Origin: Promethearchaeia archaeon
GTDB lineage: Archaea; Asgardarchaeota; Lokiarchaeia; Sigyniarchaeales; SOKP01
DNA length: 64,000 bases
Assembly: GCA_029856125.1 (NCBI GenBank)
Contig: JAHQWJ010000062.1
Coordinates: 62,001-126,000 of the forward strand
Reading direction: 5' to 3'
Part shown: piece by piece, positions 35,891 through 44,635 of the stretch
How positions within the stretch are numbered: the first letter of the stretch is position 1
Layout: every line of letters begins with the position of its first letter
Translations under genes and position numbers: made by a program
Notes under the pieces: model-generated
The model's database searches: none
Told to the model about the DNA's origin: nothing
Seen by the model: the letters and a program-made list of their open reading frames with translations, nothing else

Positions 35891-37512
35891 CTCTCATTTA
35901 CTTCTATAATTTTAAAATTATCGATATCTTTTTTCAACTCTAAGTTTGACATAAGCAATATAATACTCACATCAGATAAATTTTCGTCAGTTTTAAACAA
36001 GGGTATAATTTTCCTGATGGTTCTATAAATTGAACCACCTTTAGTATTATATACGGGGAGAATAAATAAATTTGAAAAAATAATATTTTTTGAATTTAAC
36101 AAAACTTTAAACGAGATAAAAAAACTAATAATGAAAAAAATTTTTTCAGGAGTGGTTAAATTCTCAAAATTTACATTAATTTTTGATTTTCTTGTGAAAT
36201 CCGTCTTTATCAGGAAAGCAGTGTTCATTTGGTTTGTAACGAGGTTAAATTGTACTTGGAGTTGAATTGTTTTTAGAAACTTATTCGTAATATTTTCAAT
36301 GTTTTTAATAAGATTCTCAAAAATATGAAACTGTTCAAAAAATTCTTCGATTTCTTCTTCATTTACGTTAATATTTATTTTTTCATAGTTATTTCTAAGG
36401 GTACCGTCAATTTCTTTAAACTTCTCTATCATTGTGGGCATATTACTTAGAAAGTTTTTCTTATTTAGATTGGGGGGAAACGATAAATTATCCAGTTCAG
36501 ATTCAACATCTCTTATTTCATGTTCAATCTCTAAATATGGTCTAATAGGTTGTGAAAGTAACTCTTCAGTCTTTCCAAATTGAATTTCTTCATTTTTACT
36601 AAGTTCCTTTCCATAATCGTTTTGAGCTTGTCTCAATCTTTTCTCTTCTTTGTTTATGGTTTCTAAAATTTCCTCATAATCATTTCTGTAAATTTCATAA
36701 TTTGGTAATAGCTCTTCGAATTCTGCTTGTGATTGTTTTGCTCTTAACCTAATCTGGTTACTTTCATATTGAGTTTCTTTTGCTTTTTTTTGAAGGGCTC
36801 TAATCTTCTCTGAATTCGTTAAATTTGTTTCAATACCAAACCTTAGAAAAGAATTATCTTCATTTTCTGTTTTTGATCCTTCTAATTGTCTAGTAATTTT
36901 ATTAATTTGATCAAAGCAATTTTTTTTAATTTGAGATTGTTCTTGAATTAGGGTTTTACAAGTTGTCAGATCTTTCTTGATTTTATCAATTTGATTTTTA
37001 CGTTGAAAATAATCTTCTTTGATGTAGGACAATTTCACCTTATTACTATTTATAGATTCGGTCAAACTTTTCATTAAATCTGCAATCGCTAAGATATCGC
37101 TTGAAGATTTACGAATTTTTGATAATTCTAACTCTTTAGACAGGAGTTTCTTTTTTGCTGAGAAATAAATTAACTTAAAGAGGGTATACAAAATTTCCAT
37201 ATTTTTACTAAATTTTAAGTAGATTTCTAGATTATTTTCAACGATCTTACTATAACCTGACAGGAGGTCGAGTATTTTCGTAAAATTTGTTAAGTCAGAT
37301 AAATTATTTGATTCGTTTGAAATTACATTAATAATTTTCTCTACTGGAATTAAATCCAGATTTTCTTGAATCTGAAGATAATCGTCACTATGATATTCGT
37401 GGAATTGATTAAGCTTAAATTTTCCTTGTATTAGAGTGAATCGATCTTCAATAAAAATCTTATTTTCCCCTACTTTAATCTCAGTCCTATTTTTATTAAT
37501 GAGTAGAATCAC
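35887..37512 (-). CDS. Coiled-coil protein with globular ends, possible degenerate SMC-like protein
   Basis: This is a 541-aa protein. Residues 1-130 are globular, about 130-350 are strongly coiled coil ('QSQIKKNCFDQINKITRQLE', 'AKQSQAEFEELLPNYEI'), and 380-541 are globular again with 'VLLNSKNIIFSNLFILPVYN' and 'DVSIILLMSNLELKK'. The head-coil-head layout and coupling to a wHTH protein recall SMC/MukB-type systems, but I see no Walker A or ABC signature. GTG at 37512 is the tracked start. A GGAGTG overlaps it, so initiation a few codons later at a non-ATG codon is possible. Confidence 0.6.
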   Translation of the reverse strand: MILLINKNRTEIKVGENKIFIEDRFTLIQGKFKLNQFHEYHSDDYLQIQENLDLIPVEKIINVISNESNNLSDLTNFTKILDLLSGYSKIVENNLEIYLKFSKNMEILYTLFKLIYFSAKKKLLSKELELSKIRKSSSDILAIADLMKSLTESINSNKVKLSYIKEDYFQRKNQIDKIKKDLTTCKTLIQEQSQIKKNCFDQINKITRQLEGSKTENEDNSFLRFGIETNLTNSEKIRALQKKAKETQYESNQIRLRAKQSQAEFEELLPNYEIYRNDYEEILETINKEEKRLRQAQNDYGKELSKNEEIQFGKTEELLSQPIRPYLEIEHEIRDVESELDNLSFPPNLNKKNFLSNMPTMIEKFKEIDGTLRNNYEKININVNEEEIEEFFEQFHIFENLIKNIENITNKFLKTIQLQVQFNLVTNQMNTAFLIKTDFTRKSKINVNFENLTTPEKIFFIISFFISFKVLLNSKNIIFSNLFILPVYNTKGGSIYRTIRKIIPLFKTDENLSDVSIILLMSNLELKKDIDNFKIIEVNER

Positions 37513-37525
37513 TCCGCTTTAATAT

Positions 37526-38560
37526 TTAATCACTTTCAAAATGATCCTTAAACGTGTCATATTCTTTTTTTCTTTTTCTTTTTCTTTCTCTAATTAATTC
37601 TATTGGGTCTACACTGGAATCATCGAGAGAAACATGATGTTCATCTGATCTTTTATCCATTTGTTTTTTAAACATCTCAATTTTTTGAGAGATTTCTTCT
37701 GTTATTTCAAGTGTTTTCTCGTTTTCCGTATCACTAATGTCAGTCAATTTTTCACGCTTCTGTTTTCGCAATATTCTTTTAAATTCTTTATTTGATAATT
37801 TTAAATAACTATCATAAGATTCTGTTTGCTCTTCTTGTTGTTTTTTTAATTCTTCAATTTCTTGTCTTTTTATGTTTTTTACCAAGAGTTCTTTCTTCGA
37901 TTTTAATTCTTCTTCAGATAGTTTATGTTCAAGCGATTGAGTGAATTTAATATAAGTTATCTCGGGTGTAATATGAAACTGTTTTTTAAAATCTTCGATT
38001 ATGAAAGGTTCTACATTACGGGGTATTTTAGCCAGTTCCTTTTTTAATTTGTTCTGTAAATTTATTTTATAGTGTTCTCTCAGATTGTCAACAGATTTTA
38101 GAAAAAGGGTGTTCTGATTTAAGGAATCTATTAAATCAAGCCATTGTTTAACGCTAACAGAAGGAATGTGGGTAATTCTTTCAATTATTTTACTAATTTT
38201 TTTATTTTCAATAAAAGATAGGCCAATCTGTGTAAGAGAGTCATTGTCCAAATCAATGATTTTCAGTTTATCGTTAATTGATTTCTTGTATTTATTAATC
38301 AAATAGCTTTTTAACTTTAAAAATTTGTTAATGTTGTGCTTTGAGACAGTCTTTAAATTTTCGTTGATTCTCTCTACTAATTTAGTTAATTGTGTGAAAT
38401 CTTTTAAAAATAAATCGTTTCCGTCGTAAAATGAAGCTATCTGGTGCTCAGATTCTAAATTTTTTACTATATTTGATACTTGGTTGACCTTTCCTTGTAA
38501 ATTTTTAATGGGAGCGGTTAACTCCTTTATCTTTTCAAGGTTAAATAGTTCTGTTTCCAT
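37526..38560 (-). CDS. Predicted helical/coiled-coil protein
   Basis: This 344-aa, highly charged, mostly helical protein has heptad-like segments at residues 15-50 and 215-250 ('LLVKNIKRQEIEELKKQQEE') and a basic Lys/Arg-rich tail ('IRERKRKRKKEYDTFKDHF'). No enzymatic motif is visible. It lies between the AAA+ ATPase gene and the large coiled-coil gene with short gaps, so it is probably a structural partner in the same complex. Family not recognised. Confidence 0.6.
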   Translation of the reverse strand: METELFNLEKIKELTAPIKNLQGKVNQVSNIVKNLESEHQIASFYDGNDLFLKDFTQLTKLVERINENLKTVSKHNINKFLKLKSYLINKYKKSINDKLKIIDLDNDSLTQIGLSFIENKKISKIIERITHIPSVSVKQWLDLIDSLNQNTLFLKSVDNLREHYKINLQNKLKKELAKIPRNVEPFIIEDFKKQFHITPEITYIKFTQSLEHKLSEEELKSKKELLVKNIKRQEIEELKKQQEEQTESYDSYLKLSNKEFKRILRKQKREKLTDISDTENEKTLEITEEISQKIEMFKKQMDKRSDEHHVSLDDSSVDPIELIRERKRKRKKEYDTFKDHFESD

Positions 38561-38607
38561 TTTATCAATTAAATTAAATTTTTTATTTAGTAATTAAAAA
38601 AAATATA

Positions 38608-39726
38608 TTATATCTCTGGAGGTCCTTTCATATTGCGTTTTTCCTGCTTAGTTCTCGAAGAGTTTAAAAAAAATTTCTTTGAATCGCTTAAATTATCTTG
38701 TCTTTCAACATGCATAGCGGTCCCTCCCACTAATTTTAGAGAATTGTAAAATAAATCGTAAGTTAAACGTTCTGTGTTAATAGCTTTTAAGAGTGAAACT
38801 TTTGTTCCTCTTTCAATATCTGAGCCTGAAAATCCTATTGTAAGCTCTAACAATCCCTTGTTTTTATTATTTTTATTGATTTCATCCCAAAGTAGAGTAT
38901 CACTAAATTCGGAAATTTCAAATCCTAGTTTATGCGTAAGATTACTATGTATCTTTTTAATCATCTCGTATTCTTCTGTTAAATTTGAATAAATTGAGTC
39001 ATCAACACCAATTTTCGCAATTTTAACTTTAGCGAGGAAGGATTCTATTATTTTTCTTCTCAGATGATAATCTGGGAATTCAAAACTAAAGTGAAATGTA
39101 AACCGCCTCCAAATTGCTGAATCTAATTGATTTTGATGATTTGTCGCCCCAAATATTGCTAAGGGTACTCCTTCATAATTTATTCTATCAATTACTTGTA
39201 AAAATGAAATAACGGCTCGTTTGATCTCACCTACTTCATGAATGTTTGACCTTTCGGAGCCTATAGAATCTATTTCATCAAAGAATAGGATAAAATTACC
39301 TCGTTCCTTTGCTATTTCTGCCGCAAGATCCACAACATTCCTAATTTGTTTTATAGTATCTCCTAACAAAGGAGAAACTAACCTATCAGTTTCTACTACG
39401 CATAAGGGAATATCATAATGTTTTGCAAACCCTCTTGTAAGAGAGGTTTTACCTGTTCCTGGAGGGCCATACAAGAGAACAGTCAAACTAGGGTTGAGTT
39501 TTGCTCCCTTTAATCGTTTACTAAATTCATAGTATTTCTTCAAAGCTTTAAAGAAGTCGTGTAAAATTTCTTTTTTATTCTCATTACCTAGAATATCATC
39601 GATTGATTCTTGTATTGTGGAAGGAAAATACACCGCGCCATATTTGCCTAACCTATTTTTAATGACATCTTCGGTAAAAGTTATCTCCTTGTCTCCATCT
39701 TCTTTAGAATTACTCATTTTTCTCAT
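38608..39726 (-). CDS. AAA+ ATPase (classical AAA clade)
   Basis: This is a 372-aa single-ring ATPase. Walker A 'GPPGTGKT' is at residues 87-94, Walker B 'ILFFDEID' at 146-153, sensor 1 'GATN' at 193-196, and arginine fingers 'DSAIWRRF' near 207. An N-terminal region of about 50 residues and a C-terminal lid with helical tail complete it. It resembles Vps4/katanin/FtsH-type AAA domains but has no MIT domain or protease. It is the only clearly energy-using protein in the 35-47 kb array, so it probably drives remodelling by that system. Confidence 0.9.
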   Translation of the reverse strand: MRKMSNSKEDGDKEITFTEDVIKNRLGKYGAVYFPSTIQESIDDILGNENKKEILHDFFKALKKYYEFSKRLKGAKLNPSLTVLLYGPPGTGKTSLTRGFAKHYDIPLCVVETDRLVSPLLGDTIKQIRNVVDLAAEIAKERGNFILFFDEIDSIGSERSNIHEVGEIKRAVISFLQVIDRINYEGVPLAIFGATNHQNQLDSAIWRRFTFHFSFEFPDYHLRRKIIESFLAKVKIAKIGVDDSIYSNLTEEYEMIKKIHSNLTHKLGFEISEFSDTLLWDEINKNNKNKGLLELTIGFSGSDIERGTKVSLLKAINTERLTYDLFYNSLKLVGGTAMHVERQDNLSDSKKFFLNSSRTKQEKRNMKGPPEI

Positions 39727-39742
39727 CTCTTTTTATTCTAAT

Positions 39743-41050
39743 TTAGTTATTTTTTCTTTCTTTATCAAACTTTTTACAAAATTCTGCTATTTCTAAGATA
39801 AAATCTTTAAGGTTATCGATTTGAGACCCAATAAAGTTAAAAATTTCTTTTCTGTATTGCGGAGAATCCCGTATTTTCATTTTATCAATACCTAGATAGT
39901 TGGGAAAACAGAGAAGCTTCATCAAATAAGGTAAAATCTTCTCATTTGTTTGTAAATCCTTAAAGATAGGATAGAAAATGTTTTGGTCTGACAATTTCCA
40001 CTTCAATATACCCATATAAATCAAAAAAGCAAAATTCATTGAAATCCAATTTATTAATTCCCTCGATAAAAAACCTCTTCTCTGGGAAGAGAAAGCTAAA
40101 TAATAGAGAAACAAGCTTTCATTGCTTAGTTGAGGTATTAATCGTACTTTTCCATCAGATTGTGAATTTTTTCGGAAAAAATTATTTTCTGTTAGTAAAT
40201 CTACTAAGTCCTCGCTTGGAACAATAAAAATTCCGTCTATTATTCGCAATCCAAATCGTTCAGAAATTTTCTCGATAGCCTCTTCTTCTGCATTTGCTAT
40301 AGAATCAATATATGGTTCGAATACTTCAGATTTTAATATCATAGGCAGTTCTTGATTTTCTCTTTCAGGGAATTCTCCGAAATTTGGATCCAAATTAAAG
40401 AGTGATGTTATATTATTAATGATATTATAAACTTTAGGGGAAATTCCCGGAATTTCAAATAAATCAGAGGATTCTAATTTTTCTCGGTAATAAGTATGTG
40501 GTTGGAGCATATGTCTTTGACAATCGTACAAATCTGAAGAATAACCTAATAATTTACTATAGATAATGCTTAAATTTCTACCTCTCGGGAGGAGCCGTTC
40601 TTCAATGAACTTAACTAAAACATATAAAATGGTGTTTTCTAAATTTGTTTCGTCTGGATTTGTGATGTGTAACAAAACATTCAGAGCCCCGACTGATTCG
40701 TATAAGAATTCAATAATATAATCTTTAATATCAAGAATAGGTATTTGATTCCGATATTTAACTAAGAAATCTTTAATAATTTCATATATATTTGACCTGT
40801 ACATTGCGGAAAATTCTGATAAAGCTCTCACTTTTCTAAAATTTCGTTTTTCTTCTTCTTCTCGGATTTTATCTAGAATTTCTGTATCTAAAAGAAGGTC
40901 CGCATCCAAATCAATTATTATTCTTCTCGTTTCTCTTAGTATTGGACGCATATGAGTTAAAAACGTAAGGTACCTCGGTAAGATATCGGTCCACTTCTCC
41001 CTTTTTCTCCCAGGTCTAACATTCCTTGTCGTTTTTTTTTTATAACTCAT
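39743..41050 (-). CDS. Uncharacterised helical protein of the AAA+ array
   Basis: This is a 435-aa protein with a basic N terminus ('KKKTTRNVRPGRKREKWTDI') and alternating helical segments; no membrane helices or catalytic motifs are seen. The Lys/Arg-rich start suggests nucleic-acid binding (inference). ATG at 41050 with GTGA just upstream is chosen over a GTG three codons earlier. It is 16 nt from the AAA+ gene and 26 nt from the upstream gene, so it is part of the operon. Family not recognised. Confidence 0.6.
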   Translation of the reverse strand: MSYKKKTTRNVRPGRKREKWTDILPRYLTFLTHMRPILRETRRIIIDLDADLLLDTEILDKIREEEEKRNFRKVRALSEFSAMYRSNIYEIIKDFLVKYRNQIPILDIKDYIIEFLYESVGALNVLLHITNPDETNLENTILYVLVKFIEERLLPRGRNLSIIYSKLLGYSSDLYDCQRHMLQPHTYYREKLESSDLFEIPGISPKVYNIINNITSLFNLDPNFGEFPERENQELPMILKSEVFEPYIDSIANAEEEAIEKISERFGLRIIDGIFIVPSEDLVDLLTENNFFRKNSQSDGKVRLIPQLSNESLFLYYLAFSSQRRGFLSRELINWISMNFAFLIYMGILKWKLSDQNIFYPIFKDLQTNEKILPYLMKLLCFPNYLGIDKMKIRDSPQYRKEIFNFIGSQIDNLKDFILEIAEFCKKFDKERKNN

Positions 41051-41076
41051 AATTCTCACTCATTTTATCATTGTTA

Positions 41077-42216
41077 TTAACTTTCGTCGTAACCCACTAA
41101 GATTTCTGTGAAAATATTCGAAATTTCTACGAAAATTGGTATTTCTACTCTTACAAGTTGACCAAGGACCCATTTATTAACATCTTTAATCAAAAATCGT
41201 ATTTGATTATGGATTTTTTTATTTATATCTGAATCAATTATTTTAGACAACCATAGCCCGCCCCCTAATCTGTAAGCAATGATTTTAATTAAAGGTTCGA
41301 ACAACGGTTCTAAAACTTGTCTCATCATCCAAGATTTAGGAATTACACTCATAGTATCTGCATTGTAATTAGGATCGTTAAGGATGGGGTTTGTTTCATC
41401 TACAGATAATTTAGGTAAAAAACTTAACAGCAGTATTAATGCAAAAATGGCCGAAATACCGTTCAATGTATAAGATCCACCAATCTTATCTAAATCATCC
41501 CTATTAGTGGCCACATTCGCTAAGAACATACATATAAATACGTTTCTATCAAATGCTTCAGAAACGTACGTATATCCTAATTTTTCGTCTAGTATCAAAT
41601 ATTTCTCTTCAAGTATTTTAATAATCTTTTCCGGAAAAGTGTAAAAAGTGAATATTTTTTCTTCACTTTTTCTAACATCTTTTTCTATAATTAATTCTTT
41701 TGACACGAGACCAAATAATTTAACCAACTCTTCAAGTTGACTTTTAATATAATGTCGAGGTTTATTTGGGTCGCCAAACATCGCATAAAATTGATAATCA
41801 ACGATATGAAAGTCATTTCTTTTACTAAAAGCTTCAACCATTCTATCAATTACAGGTCCTTGAGTTCCCGTAGCAACAGCTTTAGCTTTTGATGCCACGA
41901 ATCCGTTTAACAGCTCGTTTATGATGAAATCCTGTTCGTGAGTACGAGATTTTATTATCTTTTGAAATGCTTCAGAAAAATCGTTTGTGTTAGGGAAAAA
42001 CGCGTTTTGAATTTTATCGTCAATGGATTTTAAGAAAATTTCACCATTATTTTTAGGAAAATGAAGCCTCATATTCTTTAACCTTTGTTTTAAAGCTTCT
42101 TTTGCACCAGGTATGTTTTCCACGTCTCGTTTTTCGAGCTCATCAATAGCCTTCTCTAAGCCCATCTCAAAGTCTTGAAGCAGTTCGTGCCAAGTGCTTT
42201 CTTGATTTCTTTCCAT
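41077..42216 (-). CDS. Uncharacterised helical protein of the AAA+ array
   Basis: This is a 379-aa protein, mainly helical with hydrophobic segments near the C terminus ('LNGISAIFALILLLSFLPKL') that may be a buried helix or a membrane contact. 'FVASKAKAVATGTQGPVIDR' is a conspicuous small-residue segment. ATG at 42216 follows AAGGTG with a 6-nt spacer, which decides against the GTG at 42225. Family not recognised. Confidence 0.6.
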   Translation of the reverse strand: MERNQESTWHELLQDFEMGLEKAIDELEKRDVENIPGAKEALKQRLKNMRLHFPKNNGEIFLKSIDDKIQNAFFPNTNDFSEAFQKIIKSRTHEQDFIINELLNGFVASKAKAVATGTQGPVIDRMVEAFSKRNDFHIVDYQFYAMFGDPNKPRHYIKSQLEELVKLFGLVSKELIIEKDVRKSEEKIFTFYTFPEKIIKILEEKYLILDEKLGYTYVSEAFDRNVFICMFLANVATNRDDLDKIGGSYTLNGISAIFALILLLSFLPKLSVDETNPILNDPNYNADTMSVIPKSWMMRQVLEPLFEPLIKIIAYRLGGGLWLSKIIDSDINKKIHNQIRFLIKDVNKWVLGQLVRVEIPIFVEISNIFTEILVGYDES

Positions 42217-42250
42217 TTTGTTCACCTTAATGGTATGGTTTTTTTCAGTT

Positions 42251-43207
42251 TCACCAATTTAACTCTTGTTTTATTCTCTTTAATGCATTGATTAATGGCG
42301 TTACAAGTTTTTTATCATAGATATTAGGAGACGCTACCCCCCTTTGGGCTTTCCAGCCCATTTGGATTCCTTCACCTATTTCTCTCTGTCCGTACTTTAA
42401 TAGACTGCTTAAGTCTCGCATCCACCAATAAAATCTTAGCCATCGCTTATTAGGATTATCTTTAGCGTGAATAACTGCTAGTGCTTTCCACTCCCCCATT
42501 AACCATTTCACAGTTATACCGCTTACTGGCAGGTAATAATTGATTGGGAAATTAGTTTGAAAACGTAAATCCAACTCTGAAGATTGTATGTTAAAAATTG
42601 GTTGATTATACCCTTCCAGTATAACTATTTCACCACAATGTTGGCATTCGTAATGAGATTTCTTTTTTGACATTTTTTTTTGACATTTTGGGCAAGTTCG
42701 ATGTTCTAAAATTCTAAATTTGATTAAATCTAAGTATTTTTCCTTCTCTAGAGCATCTTTGGTTTTAGGTTCCTGCTTTACATATTTTCCGCCCCAAGTC
42801 CAAATATCGTCAAAATTATTATTAATTTTTTCTAATGTGACTATAAGGTTATTTAATACCTGTTTTTCATAGATTTTAAACATGCCAGCATGCTGAAAAC
42901 TTTTCCACCATGAGAGTCTCACGTATTTTTCGTCTTTTAAATAAGCACTATGACAGATTAACGCAGCAAACAAACGAGTTTCAGTTTTGCTTATTATAAT
43001 ACCTTGTTCGCACACTTCGTATTTTTTATTTATACTTGCAGTATTATGAAAATATTCTCCTTCTAGAAATTCTCCTTTTTCTACCTTTTTTATATCTTCA
43101 AGTTCAGCTTTTTCGTCTTTTTGCTTTACAATTTTTCGACATTGAGGGCATTGGTAAATTCCAGAAACCAAAGGCTCCATTTCGATGTTACACGCTGAAC
43201 ACTTCAA
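42251..43207 (-). CDS. Duplicated zinc-ribbon protein of the AAA+ array
   Basis: This is a 318-aa protein with two similar halves. Each half has a zinc ribbon ('CSACNIEMEPLVSGIYQCPQ' plus C; 'CPKCQKKMSKKKSHYECQHC') followed by a domain with a Trp-Trp motif ('KYVRLSWWKSF' and 'RWLRFYWWMRD') and a terminal helix ('LNNLIVTLEKI' and 'LINALKRIKQEL'). The strand-rich Trp domain with its trailing helix faintly recalls PC4-like single-strand-binding folds; this is a guess. The start codon is TTG. The gene lies 2 nt from the upstream gene's stop, so they are coupled. Confidence 0.65.
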   Translation of the reverse strand: MKCSACNIEMEPLVSGIYQCPQCRKIVKQKDEKAELEDIKKVEKGEFLEGEYFHNTASINKKYEVCEQGIIISKTETRLFAALICHSAYLKDEKYVRLSWWKSFQHAGMFKIYEKQVLNNLIVTLEKINNNFDDIWTWGGKYVKQEPKTKDALEKEKYLDLIKFRILEHRTCPKCQKKMSKKKSHYECQHCGEIVILEGYNQPIFNIQSSELDLRFQTNFPINYYLPVSGITVKWLMGEWKALAVIHAKDNPNKRWLRFYWWMRDLSSLLKYGQREIGEGIQMGWKAQRGVASPNIYDKKLVTPLINALKRIKQELNW

Positions 43208-43209
43208 AT

Positions 43210-44310
43210 TTAATCATCACTTCTTGTAATTAAATACCGTTCATAATCTAAATTTAATAATTTTAATTCTTTCTTCGTTAATACTTCAAGTTCTTTATTA
43301 ATTTTTATTAAATCCTCTCTAAATTTAAGTAGAACATTTTGAATTTTATTTACTATGTTATCTTCGTTAAATGAAACTTTTTCAATAAATTCAAGATAAC
43401 TAAACTTTTTATCTTTTCCAGAATAATATTTTTTGGTTTCTAATATTTTCTCGTCGAGTTGTTCCATCCTAAACCTAGCGTTCAGTATTGTCATCACTCT
43501 GAAATGCCAATCGTTACCAATTTCATTCCTTTCTGTATCTTCATCAAAGTTGAACTTCTCAGGAAGTTCAATTTTTTCATCCCTCAGATATTTAAAGACA
43601 TCTTTCTCACCCTTAATCGCTTCAAAAATTTTTTTTAACACGGGTTTACTCCTTAATTTTGGTTCAAAGATATCTATATACTCGTTAATTTTTTCTTTTA
43701 TATCTAAATATTTCTGGTGAACCCCTTCAATTGTGATCTCAATTTTAATTGCCTGATAAACATTGCCAAATTGATCTAATATGTAGTATACATCATCGGA
43801 TATTGTGTAATCGTTTTCTCCAATTTGAGATATAAATGGATGAATATGGTTACTATTCTGACATTTTACTCCTTTTAATTTAATCAAAGCTAAATTATAA
43901 TTTCTTCTGGTAAGAAACTTAAATTTTTTATTTATCATTAAGAAAAGAGTATGGTCTGGGACCGATATTTTGTCGTTCTCGATGGTAATTGTTTCTTCTC
44001 CTAATCGTATTATAAAATCCCCATCTTTATGATTAAATTCTCTAATACTACGAATATTTTTAAACAAGCCTAAATCGATCGCTATATCGATAAAATTTTC
44101 TTCCCACAAGTTAAGTACGTTATTTTTAAATATTTCGTCTAAGATAATGACTTTCTCATAGGATTCTATAATTTTTGAATCCTTTAAGTCTTTAAACAAG
44201 TCATTTCTGATAATATATAAAAACATAATAATGTATCTCATATTAAGATCGTCCAAAACCCTTTCTATCAAGCTCTTATCATATTCTAGTGACAAATTCG
44301 TATGTTCCAT
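43210..44310 (-). CDS. Uncharacterised protein, first gene of the AAA+ array
   Basis: This is a 366-aa protein: helical residues 1-90, a strand-rich centre ('EETITIENDKISVPDHTLFL', 'NSNHIHPFISQIGENDYTIS') and a helical C-terminal third. The central 'NHIHPFIS' loosely recalls the His-Pro motif of E2-like folds, but nothing decisive supports that. ATG at 44310 follows GAGTG by 10 nt. A 325-nt gap upstream separates it from the divergent elf1 gene and presumably holds the operon promoter. Confidence 0.6.
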   Translation of the reverse strand: MEHTNLSLEYDKSLIERVLDDLNMRYIIMFLYIIRNDLFKDLKDSKIIESYEKVIILDEIFKNNVLNLWEENFIDIAIDLGLFKNIRSIREFNHKDGDFIIRLGEETITIENDKISVPDHTLFLMINKKFKFLTRRNYNLALIKLKGVKCQNSNHIHPFISQIGENDYTISDDVYYILDQFGNVYQAIKIEITIEGVHQKYLDIKEKINEYIDIFEPKLRSKPVLKKIFEAIKGEKDVFKYLRDEKIELPEKFNFDEDTERNEIGNDWHFRVMTILNARFRMEQLDEKILETKKYYSGKDKKFSYLEFIEKVSFNEDNIVNKIQNVLLKFREDLIKINKELEVLTKKELKLLNLDYERYLITRSDD

Positions 44311-44635
44311 GCCTAAAATCCACTCATTTTTTTTTAACTACTAAGACAATTCAGTGAAAAAGAGTAATTGAGATAAGGTATCATTCCTAAAAAATTTTCC
44401 GTTTTATACTAAAAATCGGCTCTAAATTGTTTCTAAAATTCTTAGAACTCTTTTTTCTTCTAAATAAAAAGGTTTATTACAATAATATAGAAAATAAGTT
44501 AACTAACCGAAAAATAAATTTCAACGATATTAATCCGAATAAAAAACTCATTAAAACAAAAGTATAAATTATTGTAACAAAACTTTTTTGTTATGTTTTT
44601 CTTATTTAGTATATACAATAATTAGTGTTTGAATA
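44311..44635. other. 325-nt divergent intergenic region
   Basis: There is no coding frame, tRNA or repeat that I can support here. The region separates the minus-strand AAA+ array from elf1 on the plus strand and is very AT-rich. An imperfect inverted repeat CCGTTTTA...TAAAAATCGG lies near 44399-44420. A TATA-like TATATA at 44610-44615 is 20-25 nt from the elf1 ATG, which fits a leaderless transcript. The promoter of the 44310 gene should be near 44330-44370 but is not clear. Confidence 0.4.
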
